A DNA stretch of 64,000 nt from Nematostella vectensis (Eukaryota > Cnidaria > Anthozoa > Actiniaria > Edwardsiidae), in the NCBI RefSeq assembly GCF_932526225.1, contig NC_064037.1, positions 2,881,203 through 2,945,202 of the forward strand. The letters run 5' to 3'. The notes beneath the pieces are model-generated. The model ran no database searches. It saw nothing but the letters and a program-made list of their open reading frames with translations, and had not been told where the DNA came from. This document shows, in pieces, positions 1-32,229 of this stretch. Made by a program: the position numbers and the translations under genes. How positions within the stretch are numbered: the first letter of the stretch is position 1; each line of letters begins with the position of its first letter.

Positions 1-329
1 AAAGAATGACTAGCATGTATTAGAAACTTATCAAAACTAACAACTGGTAAGACCAGTAAGTATTCCCGACAACTCGACACCCGATCATAAGAGAGCTGAG
101 TGGCACCTCTAGTGTTTTGCTGTGCACTCCAACGCACAAAAACAATTCAAGAAATACAGAATATACTCTATTTGCTACACGACTCGAATACATGACGAGG
201 CATGATGGGTGTTGGTAAGTAGGGGTGGTAGATCTACTACGTCTAATGCGTTCCTGCGTGCGTCATTAAGAATCGATTCGGTGGACTAGACCTCAGGTAC
301 GCAAAACTAAGGCATTACACCTTTTTCCA

Positions 330-775
330 AATGTATGTGGAATCCCAGGTTTCCAAATGTCATTCGACATAGTCATTCGACAAGGCTTGTACTTCGTGGA
401 TGTCATAAGCGATCTGGCAATCAAGTTCCAAAAACCTCATTACATAAAGTATACTAAACTCATCTCCCGACATGATACTTGATCCAGCCGCTCAGAACAT
501 GAAAGTTTTCAGCGAAGATCTGCTCTGGAAAGTAAGTTTCCATTCATATTTACAAGACTCATCTGTTGAAGACAACTTTCAGAGCACTATTTTTTGGGAA
601 ATCATGTCGGCTGGATTATGTCGAGGATGAGTTTATTAATATACTTCATGTAGTCTGATTTTAGGAACTTGATTGTGAAATCCTCTCTAATATGAGAATG
701 CTTATGAAATCCACGAATTACAAGCCTTGTAGTCGAATGACAAAACATTGGAAACCCGGGATTCCGCATAAATAG
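330..775. repeat. Long inverted repeat (foldback), arms about 160 bp
   Basis: The stretch at about 330-492 reappears, reverse-complemented and diverged (by eye roughly 80 percent alike), at about 612-775, with a spacer of about 120 bp. Shared landmarks are GGAATCCC, GTCATTCGAC, AAGGCTTGTA, TTCGTGGAT and AATCAAGTTCC. Transcribed, it would fold into a long imperfect hairpin. It may be an old foldback transposon or an inverted duplication; neither arm encodes a protein I recognise. The 330 bases before it show nothing I can name. Confidence 0.7.
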
Positions 776-779
776 TTGC

Positions 780-782
780 ATT

Positions 783-814
<32 letters not shown>

Positions 815-828
815 TATTATTATTATGA
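780..828. repeat. (TCA)n/(TTA)n microsatellite
   Basis: About eleven ATC/TCA triplets pass into TTA triplets at the edge of the long inverted repeat. The poly-Met reading frame on the minus strand is only a translation of this repeat. Confidence 0.9.
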
Positions 829-994
829 AGCGCGTTGTTGTTTAGGTATGCTATTTCTTTGGCATTTCTTGTGGGGTACAAGGGTGTTTACCCCCAAGGC
901 GTGTCTTGGGATGTTGTCTGATTCCCTTAGAAGCTCATCTTTTTTCTCTTGAAGTCTTCGAGCATCTCATCCTTGGAAGGCAGCTGACACTATC

Positions 995-1267
995 CAGGCC
1001 CGTACCCAGGGGGGTTTCGGTTCCCAATGGACGTGCTATTTGTAGACAAAACTATAAAGCATAAGCTAGATCACTCTGGTACGTAGCAAAATCCGAAAAT
1101 AAACGTCCCGTGAAGATACTGCATAGGCATAAAAAAAATCCCTCTTTTTTCTTTTGGGGGTGGTCAGATTTTTTTAGAGAGTTCATTCCCTCCCCCCCCC
1201 CCCGGAAAAATTAGGTCCACTTTTTCGGATTTCGCACCCCGCAAGAAAAATCCTGGGTACGGGCCTG
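995..1267. mobile_element. Small TIR element (MITE-like), 273 bp
   Basis: Terminal inverted repeats CAGGCCCGTACCCAGG and CCTGGGTACGGGCCTG bound the element. The five bases CTATC lie immediately outside both ends (990-994 and 1268-1272), as expected of a target-site duplication. It has no coding capacity. A fragment with a related end (TCCTGGCTACGGGCCTG) lies near 11,143-11,160 in a USP32 intron, so this is a dispersed family. The superfamily is not assigned. Confidence 0.8.
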
Positions 1268-1286
1268 CTATCCCCGTAACACACTG

Positions 1287-1571
1287 GTGACCCATCGCGA
1301 CTGCAGTTCAAATGTTGGGTTCGTACTGCCGAATAATTATAGTGACGAAGCCAATGAATGCGATGATGCGCTTAGCATCGTCCGGTGGGAAAGTCATGAC
1401 AGGGTTTCTCCGGTACCGTATACCAGGTACATAGCTTCTGTTTCCTTACCAACAAATTTTATTGTTAAAGCAACCACGCTTAGCGAGCAGGAAGGTATTC
1501 CAACTCGTTCTAGGAGACAACGATCAGACGATTATCAGAAGGCGAGGATCCTTACTAGGCTTCTTCCTTAA
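1287..1571 (+). other. Unassigned 94-codon open frame
   Basis: A 94-codon frame begins just after the TIR element. I do not recognise the protein, and no splice-site pair or neighbouring exon supports it. It may be chance or a relic of a transposon. The rest of 1,268-1,840 shows no other structure. Confidence 0.15.
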
Positions 1572-1839
1572 CTAGGGATTGGTACAATTTTAGAAATGAT
1601 TATTGCTAAAGCGAATGTCCGTCGATGTTAGAATAACATACAGTTAATGGTCTAGAAACAATAATCATTTTAAATACTACAGTATAATAAGGCTGAGGAT
1701 TACGTCTGGCTTGTTGGACATATCTGGAAATTAGATGCTTATCTTAAGTAAACGCTAAATTGTTTTTGGAATAAGTAACACTGCGCATGACCTGTATGAC
1801 TAGCCTCTGACTAGCAGGTGCATACTTAGTATTCAGGAT

Positions 1840-3478
1840 GAACAGTGAAAAGGTGACGAAGGTCAATTAAGAAGAAACAGGTGCCAACCAGCGTAGAACT
1901 TTCTAGAACATACATTTTTGAGATATTGGCAAATAGTTCCATAACAGGAACACGAACTTATATAACTTCAAATCGCTATCGTTTACTTGAACCACCGACT
2001 CGTCTAAGAACCCGAATCCGACAAGATAGCCAGTGCAAGAAATCATCACATCAATCTCGAGTGCTGCACCGCCAGTAAACTGAGCCCTTGGAGTAAAGCG
2101 CTCTACATTTGACTTGATTTTCAAAGACCCTGTGATTATAATGCCTTCTATGTCATCATTAATATGCTATGTCATCATTAATAATACTTGCACCGCTCCA
2201 GTGGTTTTCAGGTGTTTTCAAACCAAGATACTCGTAGTTGATATCCTTGATATGCTTTCTACTATAGCGCCTTTGCAGCTACACCGGGAGATTAAAGAGA
2301 AAGCGACTGAATTGATAGTCGCGCGTAAGGGAACGGATAGCAAGAGATCTGACCCATGCCCCTCGCCTCGTACTTAAGTACAACATTGTGTAGTTCCAGA
2401 AAAATATCTATTCCCCCCCCCCCCCCCCCATTGAGGGGATTGGAAATTCCGGGGGGGAATCAAACACCCAGGAATTTCCAGATGGGAGAGGGCTAAAATG
2501 CCCTTTTTCCTTAACAGTTACTGTATTTATTTTGGGGGGTTGGAAATTCCAGAGGGGTGGGGGGTCATACCTCCGGCCCCCTCAATAGGGGGGGGGGGGG
2601 TATGGATATTTTCTGGAACTACACATTCTTGCGGGGCGGCCCAGTTCGCAAGCGATGTCTCCAACAGAATTACATAACCCTATGTAGAAATTTATAGAAT
2701 TTATATTGAACAGATTTTCGATATCAATAAACAAAGAATGGCTAACAGACAAAAATGGAGAGAAAAACGGTAAAATTTAAAAAAGAAATGAAAGGAAGGG
2801 AAAGGGAGGAAAATAAGCGCTGAAAGATTGAAAGAAATAGCAAAAGAGATTAATAAACAAAAAAAATAAAACAAAATAAAAAAGAAAGAAAGAAGTAAAA
2901 AAAAAAAACACTAACCGATAACAAGAACCGTCTTTCCTTCAAATCCTTGAAAGTTCTTGTACGGTGGCTATGCATTTGTTTTCCAGTAAAGATGTCTTGT
3001 CCGGGAAAACTGGACCATCTCAACTGCCATAGGGGACCAGTACATACCATCGCGGCATCATAAATCTTGTACAGTCTCTGCTTGCTCGTCAGCAGTACAC
3101 TTATAATGCGCCTCCCATTTACCAGTGATTCCATTGATCTTGTGTATGTTTCACGCCTACGATCCACATGTTGAAGTTAACGCAGCCCAACTCGAACTCG
3201 GATGAATACAAACGAAAATACGTCAGCATCATTTTATGAGTCATAAAAGGGGCCAAGTCTTTTGGCATCGGGCCGGAAAACGCATTCATCTCTTCGCTTG
3301 TGTTGACCACTGTAGAGTCGTAGACGGAACTGTGCGAGTCAGGGTTATCTGAGTATCGAGCCATTTGCTTCCGATGCCGCTAACACTGCTCAAAACACTC
3401 CGGGTTCAAACCATCATCCAAGCAAGACTTGATGGCTGCTAGACAAGCAGATCCAGCTCCAATAACTGCTACCTTCAT
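1840..3478 (-). pseudogene. Flavin-containing monooxygenase (FMO) pseudogene
   Basis: FMOs are FAD/NADPH enzymes that oxygenate nitrogen and sulphur centres. On the minus strand a start at 3478 gives MKVAVIGAG, the FAD-binding Rossmann start, but the third glycine of GxGxxG is a cysteine. Further FMO blocks follow in order: YSDNPDSHSSVYDSTVV, then TGKQ..HS and FEGKTVLVIG with a donor near 2917. A second exon near 2635-2690 has CNSVGDIACEL (the NADPH-site region), then RGAW near 2330, INDDIAY near 2180, and KSNVERFTP...ISCTGYL...FLDESVV at about 1940-2115. Reading it needs several frame changes and passes in-frame stops. An 18-bp tandem duplication (about 2150-2185) and a TIR element interrupt it. 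The C-terminal part after FVF is not recognisable. Confidence 0.75.
2388..2629. mobile_element. TIR element inside the FMO pseudogene
   Basis: The ends read TGTAGTTCCAGAAAAATAT and, inverted, ATATTTTCTGGAACTACA. The interior is palindromic with C-runs and G-runs and a pair of GGAAATTCC motifs. It sits directly between FMO segments ending in CELGRPARM and beginning near RGAW, so it inserted within a former coding exon. It carries no gene. Confidence 0.75.
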
Positions 3479-3659
3479 TTCGCGTAAAATATGTTTTAGT
3501 TGCAATGCAATGGTACAAACTGTTTTAAACGCCACTGGTCGGTCTTAGCAGCAAGATACAAGAAGTGAGCTTCGGGTACAACTGTTTATCAAATTAGTCT
3601 TTCTGTGTCCACCATGGCCCTGTCATGTAATATAACATTTTCAACTTGTTTAGCATCCA

Positions 3660-4105
3660 GGGGCGAGGCGGAACGTGGGTCATGGGGGAGGGGGAAGGGG
3701 GGCAGAGTGTGGGTCATGGGGAGGGGGAAGGGAGGCAGAACGTGGGTCATGGGGGAGGGGGAAGGGAGGCAGAACGTGGGTCATGGGGGAGGGGGAAGGA
3801 AGGCGGGGCGTTGGTCATGGGGGAGGGGGAAGGGAGGCGGAACGTGGGTCATGGGGGAGGGGGAAGGGAGGCAGAACGTGGGTCATGGGGGAGGGGGAAG
3901 GAAGGCGGAGTTTGTGTCATAGGGGAGGGGGAAGGGAGGCGGAACGTGGGTCATGGGGGAGGGGGAAGGGAGGCAGAACGTGGGTCATGGGGGAGGGGGA
4001 AGGAAGGCGGGGCGTTGGTCATGGGGGAGGGGGAAGGGAGGAGGAACGTGGGTCATGGGGGAGGGGGAAGGGAGACGGAGTTTGTGTCATAGGGGAGGGG
4101 TTTGG
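3660..4105. repeat. 34-bp G-rich tandem array, about 13 copies
   Basis: Units of 33-34 bp built round GTGGGTCATGGGGGAGGGGG are repeated about 13 times with point variants. Long frames on the plus strand here are only the array read through. Runs of four or more G on one strand could form G-quadruplexes. Confidence 0.9.
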
Positions 4106-4171
4106 TGAGCGTGAGCCCAGCTAAAAGGTTTAAAAACTTCTTTCCTTTCAAATCCTTCCATATGTATTACC

Positions 4172-4616
4172 TACCTCATTATTCTTTATTTTCGCGCGTC
4201 TTAATTTTCGCGCACATTTTCTTTAGTCTCTGATTCCGCGATCGCGAAGAAAAAATGTGTTTGCGGGGGATTTAATTTCGCGAATTTGAAGTTCAAGTGA
4301 CTTTCTTTTCTTGTTTTTCAAAAAAAAAAAACGACTGAAACAGGAACCAATATAATGAAGCAAAACCAACACGTTGTCCCTTTTAAAAGTCAGTTTTACG
4401 GTGCATGGTAATGGAAAGGTGTTCTTGCTCCTGACTGGAGCCATTATATCGATAGCTTTGTTACATGTCCTTACTAGGTGATCTCAACTCTTCAGTTTTT
4501 CTATATCCATTACATTTCGCGAGATTCGCGGACTTCATTTTTTGCTAGTCTTTAAGTTCGCGAATTTATTGAAATCGAGAATTTAAGTACGCGCGAAAAT
4601 TAAGCAGAATGAGGTA
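4172..4616. mobile_element. TIR element, CGCGAAAA family, 445 bp
   Basis: The left end TACCTCATT and the right end AATGAGGTA are inverted, with matching inner parts (ATTTTCGCGCG and CGCGCGAAAAT). The inside is rich in TTCGCG/CGCGAA words and has no gene. A second element of similar length and composition lies at 52,426-52,870. Confidence 0.7.
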
Positions 4617-25392
<20,776 letters not shown>

Positions 25393-25542
25393 CCGTGTGG
25401 TGCCTGTGAGACTTGTCCGCTTGCGTCCTTTCGTCTGTGAGCCGATCAAAGTCGACTTGTTTATCGTGACAGTCGTGTTTTTACCGTGTAACTCTTCTAC
25501 CCAAGTGATGTAGAACTTGTGTCAACTTGTAACACATTCTTT

Positions 25543-25548
25543 ATTAAA
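25543..25548 (+). terminator. Likely USP32 polyadenylation signal ATTAAA
   Basis: ATTAAA, the commonest variant poly(A) signal, lies 151 bases after the USP32 stop with T-rich sequence downstream. Confidence 0.5.
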
Positions 25549-27235
25549 CCGTATACAATACGTGATGTAAGTAAAATTACGGCTTTAGGGATTGGTTTGA
25601 AATGTTTTTTTTTTTATTTCTCTAAGCCTTGCCCAGAAAGCTTTTGCTTGAGATCTCGCAGTTTGTGCCGACTATTGTTTTAAATTCCAATTGTTTTCGG
25701 TCAAAATTTAGAAACCCTTTACAGTGTCTCAATTACGGGAAAAATAAACCTAGAGAATTAAAACCCAAAACATGTTCTTACTCGCTCTGCGATCCAATTG
25801 AATATTATTTCTAGTAGATACTTCTATCACATATATTTTCTTTTCGGACAGGCAAGACAGTAGCACATGCTAAACATATAGACAATTTGATGACAGGCTT
25901 GCTGCTCGGTGCAAAACTATGTTTTGAACCGTTTTCAATTTTTCTAGTGTTGACCAAGGTATTAGTAACAGTTCCTAAGCTATTTCTTAACATGCAAATG
26001 TTTCACCATTAATATCACATAACGAATGTCATGGTCATAGAGTTATAAGGAGTATTCATGCGCATAAGTGTTTATTGAATGCAAAATTGAGTGAATTATA
26101 ATGCTAAAGCTAATGGTACATTGGAGTATTGTAAATAAATCTATTTATCGAATTTTATTCGCGGAAATATTCATGTACAGTGACGAATGGTTTGAAAATA
26201 AATTCCTTTGCGTTTGTAAACTGCACGCTTGTCCCTTCCTCACAACCTTCTCTATTGAGCCAACTATCCCAACATTTTATGAGCGAATTTGCCCTTTAAA
26301 AATACCATCCTCCAACTCCAACTATCCTCCAACACAATATCTAAAGGTTGGTTCTCACTAGGGCGCAAACGGAAGCGCAAGAAAATCAAGCAGTTGCGTT
26401 CTCTTGCGCTTGCGTTCTAGTGAGAATCGGAAAATTACGTGCGCTGCGCTTGCGCTTAGTCACCTATCCTTTGACACAATACCTCCACCCCCACCCCCTA
26501 TGAGTCAACTTTCCCTTAACAAAATACCTCTACCCCCACCCTCGATAAGTCAACTATACATTAACAAGATACCTCCACCCCCTATGAGTCAACTATACCT
26601 TAACAAAACAACTCTACCCCCACCCTCCCTGAGTCAACTATACCTTAACAAGATACCTCCTGAGTCAACTATCCCTTAGCAAAATACTTCCACCCCCACC
26701 CCCTATTAGTCAACTATCCACCCCGGCCTCCAGAGTCAATTATCCCCTTCTAAAACATTTTGTGAGCCAATTATCCCCTTCACAAAATACCATCCTCTAT
26801 AAGCCAACTTTCCCGTTACAAAATTGCTTCACGACATCATACTTGAATTCAAGTAAAAACAAAATCGGAACCCTGTTCAGGATAGAGACTGTTCGTGCGG
26901 AAAGGGAACGACTAAACCCACTATTTCTGTCTACTATAAAACAATAGTGCAATAGATTGGAGCCCCGGAAATAATATCTTAACCACGTAACTATCGGGAA
27001 CAAAGATAAAAAACCCAACCCAATCTATCTTAGGCCAGGACGCAGATCTGATACGATAAAACCGGGAGAAACCGGAAGTCCCGCTCGAGCAAGCGATTTG
27101 TACATGCGCAACACATCAATGCGCATCTAATATGATTGCCCTCCGCTGATATGTACTGAGGATTTGTTTCTGTCTAGAGAAGCATTTCAAGAAAATTGTG
27201 GCCGCTTTATTTATATTTCTGCATATTCGAACTCT
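25549..27235. other. Intergenic stretch between USP32 and SH2B
   Basis: No gene is supported here. A 79-bp foldback element lies at 26,350-26,428: TTCTCACTAG and CTAGTGAGAA ends, with GCGCAA/TTGCGC inside. From about 26,465 to 26,800 there is a degenerate 45-bp repeat (CCTCCACCCCC ... GAGTCAACTAT). Short frames in it are repeat translations. The SH2B promoter should lie in the last few hundred bases. Confidence 0.6.
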
Positions 27236-27288
27236 GATGGCAGCCAGAAAGTGGTCCTATCTGAACAGAAAATGAGAGGAGGGCTTTG
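27236..27288 (+). promoter_or_regulatory. Two overlapping short uORFs before SH2B
   Basis: Upstream of the SH2B start lie a 13-codon frame (27236-27274) and a 6-codon frame (27271-27288) that share ATGA: the stop of the first overlaps the start of the second. The second ends seven bases before the SH2B ATG. If they are in the mRNA they would lower initiation at the main start. The transcript 5' end is unknown. Confidence 0.4.
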
Positions 27289-27294
27289 AGGCTT

Positions 27295-30200
27295 ATGGCT
27301 TGCTACAATGGCGAAATTGGATCAACTTTCCCAAGCGGAAGATGGGAAGAATTTTGTAGGGATCGTGCCGAGAAAGCAGCGCAAAACTTTGCTCATGAAT
27401 TCCTTCGATTTGTCACAGATAACCCAGTGTACGACGTCTCAGGGGCCTCATCGACGTTCTCTAAGCGCTTTGTAGAATATTTCCTGGAGGCATTTGATAA
27501 GGATTTACACCAAGATGTTTTGGTTGATTTCGGCGATCCTGAGTCTCCAACTGATGTGTTCGGGCCTGATGACTGGGGATCAAGCATTCATCTCACGCAC
27601 TCCTGCAAACAGGCCGACAAGAAAACCCACGAGTCCAGTTTTATGAAAAGATTAAAAGATGTAAAAGATTTATTCAAACGGTCTCTTAACGAGGAGTCGA
27701 TCGGGCCAAGAACCCCTGAGCAGAGAAAGCCATCATTTGGAGATATAAGCGAGGAACAGCCGATAACAGCCGAACCCAAACTTTTTACATCTATCAAGAA
27801 AGAAAGCGTCATGAACTTTCTGATGAATCTCGATCGTAGTGTAGATACCGAAGATTTTTTCTGGCAAAAATGTCGAGTTGTCCTTCTGAAAGCACCAGGG
27901 GGCTTCATGTTGGAGTTTTACACTCCGCCTAAGGTACGTCACATTTCATTTTCTCTAAAAAGGACCGGAACTATCCATTGTATACCTGTTCTAGTATTAA
28001 GCTAGTTGTGCTGTCGTGACTCCATATCTCAAGTTTATCTCTTGAACTTCCTGCAGACAGCAAATGCCGGATAACTTTCGTGAGAAAGTGAAAGCACACT
28101 TATATCAAAAGATCAAGAGACTAACATTCTATAATTGTCAGTTTAAAATTGATGTCATGAAAATGGTATTCTGTTTATATTTCAGTCTCAGAATAGACGC
28201 TTTAATATTCCGTACTGTAATGTAATCTAAATACGATTCCGAAAGATTTTGATAAGGTTTTTATAGAGATATGTACGAGTAATATCACTAGACAGAGATC
28301 CAGAATTGGTTGAACGACAGTTTGTTGTTCTGTATTGTACAAAGGTCTGATTACAGTAACTACTGACCAACGTTTCTCCTACACTAAAAGCATGTTCTAT
28401 AACTTAAACTATTAGCCTTGAAGATTAGATGCCACATCTTGGCACTTAATACCCTTGATCACCCCTGTTCTCACACATTCACCTACCAGCCATTTCACAG
28501 GTGTTAAGAATTTTGTAATTTTTTTTGTACTTTCCTAGGTTGTAGAAAGGTGTGTGGGGGGGGGGGAGGGGATGGGATAGGGTTAGACCTCCCTCTCCAC
28601 CCATGTAACCCTCTTTGAATGGATAGATACAGTAAATAAAATTGTCTGCTCAAATAAAATTCAACTTATGTCAAATACAATGTGATCTAGGAAAGAGATA
28701 CCTAAACGAAAACAGTCCTGCAATCTCCCCTTTGCAAAACTTTCATTTCCAAACATCATGTTTATTATTTGTTGTATATTTCAGTCTGTTAAGCCCAAGA
28801 CAGGGATATTTTGTTTTCTGATCCATGAAGCACGGCCAGCCACAGATCTGGAAATGCCAATGGGAGACAATGTTTTTGTTATCAAGGTAGGCCATACTTT
28901 TGTTTAAATGATCACATGCAAGCAAGATTGACCCTTTATTTAGAGATCAAATCCCAGTTCAAATAACTTTTTTTGCCAAAGTGTTTACTTATGGTAATTA
29001 GTGATAATTAGGTTTTATGAGAGGGGTTTTATCAAGAGTGAAAAAAGCGTGAGTTTTGAAACTAGTAGGGTGTCATACAAAAAGGTGAGGTTTTAACCAA
29101 ATAAAAAAGGTTTTCGACTCTGCACTCATAAAATAATTGAGTTTTATTCATCAAAAGTTATTTGAAACTGGGATTCCATCTTTAAGATAACTCAAAAGAA
29201 ATTCGCGCAAAGCACACATTGTAGATATCATACTTGGAACACAATAACAACCTACTACTTTTTTGGAAATTTGAATTACATTTTTTGGATATAGATACAA
29301 ATTGTAGTATTGTTATAATTCTGATTTTTATAGTTGATATTAAAAAGTGGGGATGTTATAATTGTTTAAAATGTGATTTTTTTTATTCATTTTTGCTTGC
29401 TATTTATTTCCTCCCCCTTATTACTGATGCTAATATCCACTGTAACTGAATTAATTTTATTGATATTTTTAGGCTGTTAACAAAAAAGAATACATGATGG
29501 CTGCTAATAGTGAAGAAGAGATGCATAGCTGGCTGAGTGAGATTTACCAATGCATGGAGCAAGACCAGACCAACCCACAACAAAGGCAAGCATCAGCTTC
29601 AATTAGAACATTAAAAAAGGCCTAGCAAGGACGGTTTTACACTCTTACACAATAATGAGCCACACAAAGCATCCACTGCCATCAGCAAATTCAACCCACG
29701 ATTTGATATACTTTCAATCAAGTTTAGCATGAATCAAACTTTAATTGTTAATGGTTATTTATAAAGTTCTCCTGGGCCATGACAAAGTGGCATTAGTTTT
29801 TCTCGACTATTATTTCACAACTTTATTGAATAACCCTAGGATTGAAACCCTAATTTTTAATCATTTTTTTCCGCTTTTTGTCACTAGCTCCATCAGCAGC
29901 AGTCCAAGCTCCAGTCCTTCTTTTGCACCTATGCATAGAGAGGACACCCATGTACCCCTTACTCTTGGGTCACCTAAAAGAACAAGTCAGTCATTACGTG
30001 TACGCTTTGATGGTTCAAACTCAGGTTCGACATTTGAATGTTTTTAACATTATTTTTGATTGTTCAAAATCATTAAAATGGTCCTCGTAAGATCAGAGTT
30101 ATGACAATAGTAACACTGGATTCACAATTAAGTTAATCGAAATTGGCTGCCTAGATAGAGAATCATAGCTGATACGACATGTCATTTTTTACTGTAGATT

Positions 30201-32229
30201 GTCAAGATGCATGTAAAGGATTTATCTATGGAGGCAATAGAGAGTGTGGGCTTTTTTTTTCTCCTTTTCTCTAAATCGATTGGAATGATACCATGCATGT
30301 TCCTTGGAACAGTGAAGTTATAATATTTGGTTTGTTGTACAGTTTCCCTATTCTAAAGTATTTTTTTTTATTTGCTATGCCATTTAAATAATTGGTTCAT
30401 TTTGTAGGTAGCAGTAGTCCACCAAGAAGAAATGGCCTGTCTAGCTCAGGGTCTGGCTCAGGATCTGGATCTATCAAGCATCATAATAGACCAGCTGCTC
30501 GTATGTATCAGATATATCTTTTAAGTGATGATTGGATTGAATAGGCTCAGTTGAGAACTGTCTGACTTCAAGGACTATTGATTGTAATTGCACTATGGTC
30601 ATAAGCGTTTTTGTTTTCAGCTTGAGTTTGGACATCCCTTGAAATTATTGTTTGTTGACAAGATCACTGATAGGGTTGTTGCTTCTACCCTTAATTTGAT
30701 TTTCAGAGATTAGCTCCCTCTAAGATTGTGTTTGGACATTGTCTTCGTAACCCAAGTTAGGTGTTTTTGTCACATGGATTGTCTGGTGTAATAAAAAGAT
30801 TATACAGTAGCTAGTGTTATTCCTAAAGGCATTTCTTTTTAGTGATATATCTTGAGTTCTCAAAGCTCGTCTTTTGTTGTACAGTATGTGTGTGTCTTAT
30901 TAGTTGACCCACAATAATAATGGATGACATGTGCTGTCTTAGTTGACCCAATAGCCAGGGGGCCACCACCTGAGCTTCCACCAAGATCACCAACAAGTAC
31001 AGATGCGCCGCCTGTAACCCGTGGCATGTCTTCACCCTCAACAACACATAGAGCAACCACAAGCAGTGAGGGGCAAGAAGAAGGTAAAGCTTTGTCTTCA
31101 GCTTTGACCCCTTCAGTGATCTTCCATTTCTTTTCTAGAATACTATGCTTGAAAATGGAAAACAGGATCATAGTATTTGTAATTCTCTAATCAAGCAGAT
31201 CAAATCTTCCAGTGAATCAAACCAGAGTCTACAGTTATTTGAAAACATTTTATGTCCTTCCCATCCAGAGAGTCCTGTGTGGGTGACAGCATCTGGAAGT
31301 GACCACCCTCTAGCTCACTATCCCTGGTTCCATGGCACCCTATCCAGGATTGAGGCTTCACAACTTGTGTCTCAAGGGAGCCAACAGTGGCATGGGATCT
31401 TTCTAATCAGACAGAGTGAGACTCGCAGGGGGGAATACGTACTGACATTCAACTACCAAGGGAGAGCAAAGGTGGGAAACGTTTTGGTATAACAGATGCT
31501 AAACTTCATAATAACATGTTTCCCTGTAGGCATATTGACCAGGTTCTATTTCAGTGCCATGAATATTTTGTGCTTGTTTTAGTGGATTTAGAAGCCTATA
31601 TCTACAAGATCAACATTACTATTGAGAAAGATGAAAAATCTCACTAGCCATTAACCACATGGAATTTGTTTGTACCATGACATTTCTAGTTGTATGTATG
31701 TTTTGTAAGTACCACTTATTTAATTAAATCTTGCTTAAATGTAGGTAGGTGGAATTTAAGTGAGTCCAACAGTCTTGTAATGGGCCAAGATACAAAAAAT
31801 AGAATAGGCACCTGGGACATATTGTTAGCTCAAAATGTTTCAATTGTTGTTCTCATTTATTCTTTCTATTCACAGCATCTGCGTTTGTCACTCAACAATG
31901 AAGGCCAGTGCCGTGTACAGCACCTTTGGTTCCCCAGTATTTTTGAGATGTTAGAACATTTCAGAGCAAATCCTATACCTCTTGAAAGTGGAGGGCCTTC
32001 AGATGTGATGCTCACAAACTTTGTAGTCAGCAATGGCCTCAACTCAACACAGACTCTGCCCAATCACCACAGAACCAATCAAGGCGAGGGCCTTCGTCGT
32101 GCGCATAGTGTCCAAGTTAGTCGTATCACCCGTCCTGCAGCAATACAGGGTGGATCTGTCAGGGTGACAATAGATTCTATAAATCAACAGCCATCCAGAG
32201 CGGTAGAAAATCAGTACGCTTTTGTATGA
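27295..32229 (+). CDS. SH2B: SH2B-family adaptor protein, eight exons
   Basis: SH2B/APS/Lnk adaptors dimerise and bind activated receptor tyrosine kinases and JAKs. Exons: 27295-27933, 28785-28886, 29473-29585, 29888-30024, 30418-30500, 30943-31083, 31269-31471, 31876-32229. Start chosen as ATG at 27295 because the longer frame begins with TTG. Exon 1 has [24 protein letters not shown], the dimerisation helices (human [20 protein letters not shown]). The PH domain spans exons 1-3 ([31 protein letters not shown]). Exons 4-6 form a Ser/Pro-rich linker with [10 protein letters not shown]. Exons 7-8 encode the SH2 domain: [10 protein letters not shown], then [20 protein letters not shown] with the phosphotyrosine-binding arginine, then [19 protein letters not shown]. 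The protein ends [10 protein letters not shown]. Intron 3 begins GC, not GT (AAAG/GCAAGC). One gene stands for the several vertebrate paralogues. Confidence 0.95.
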
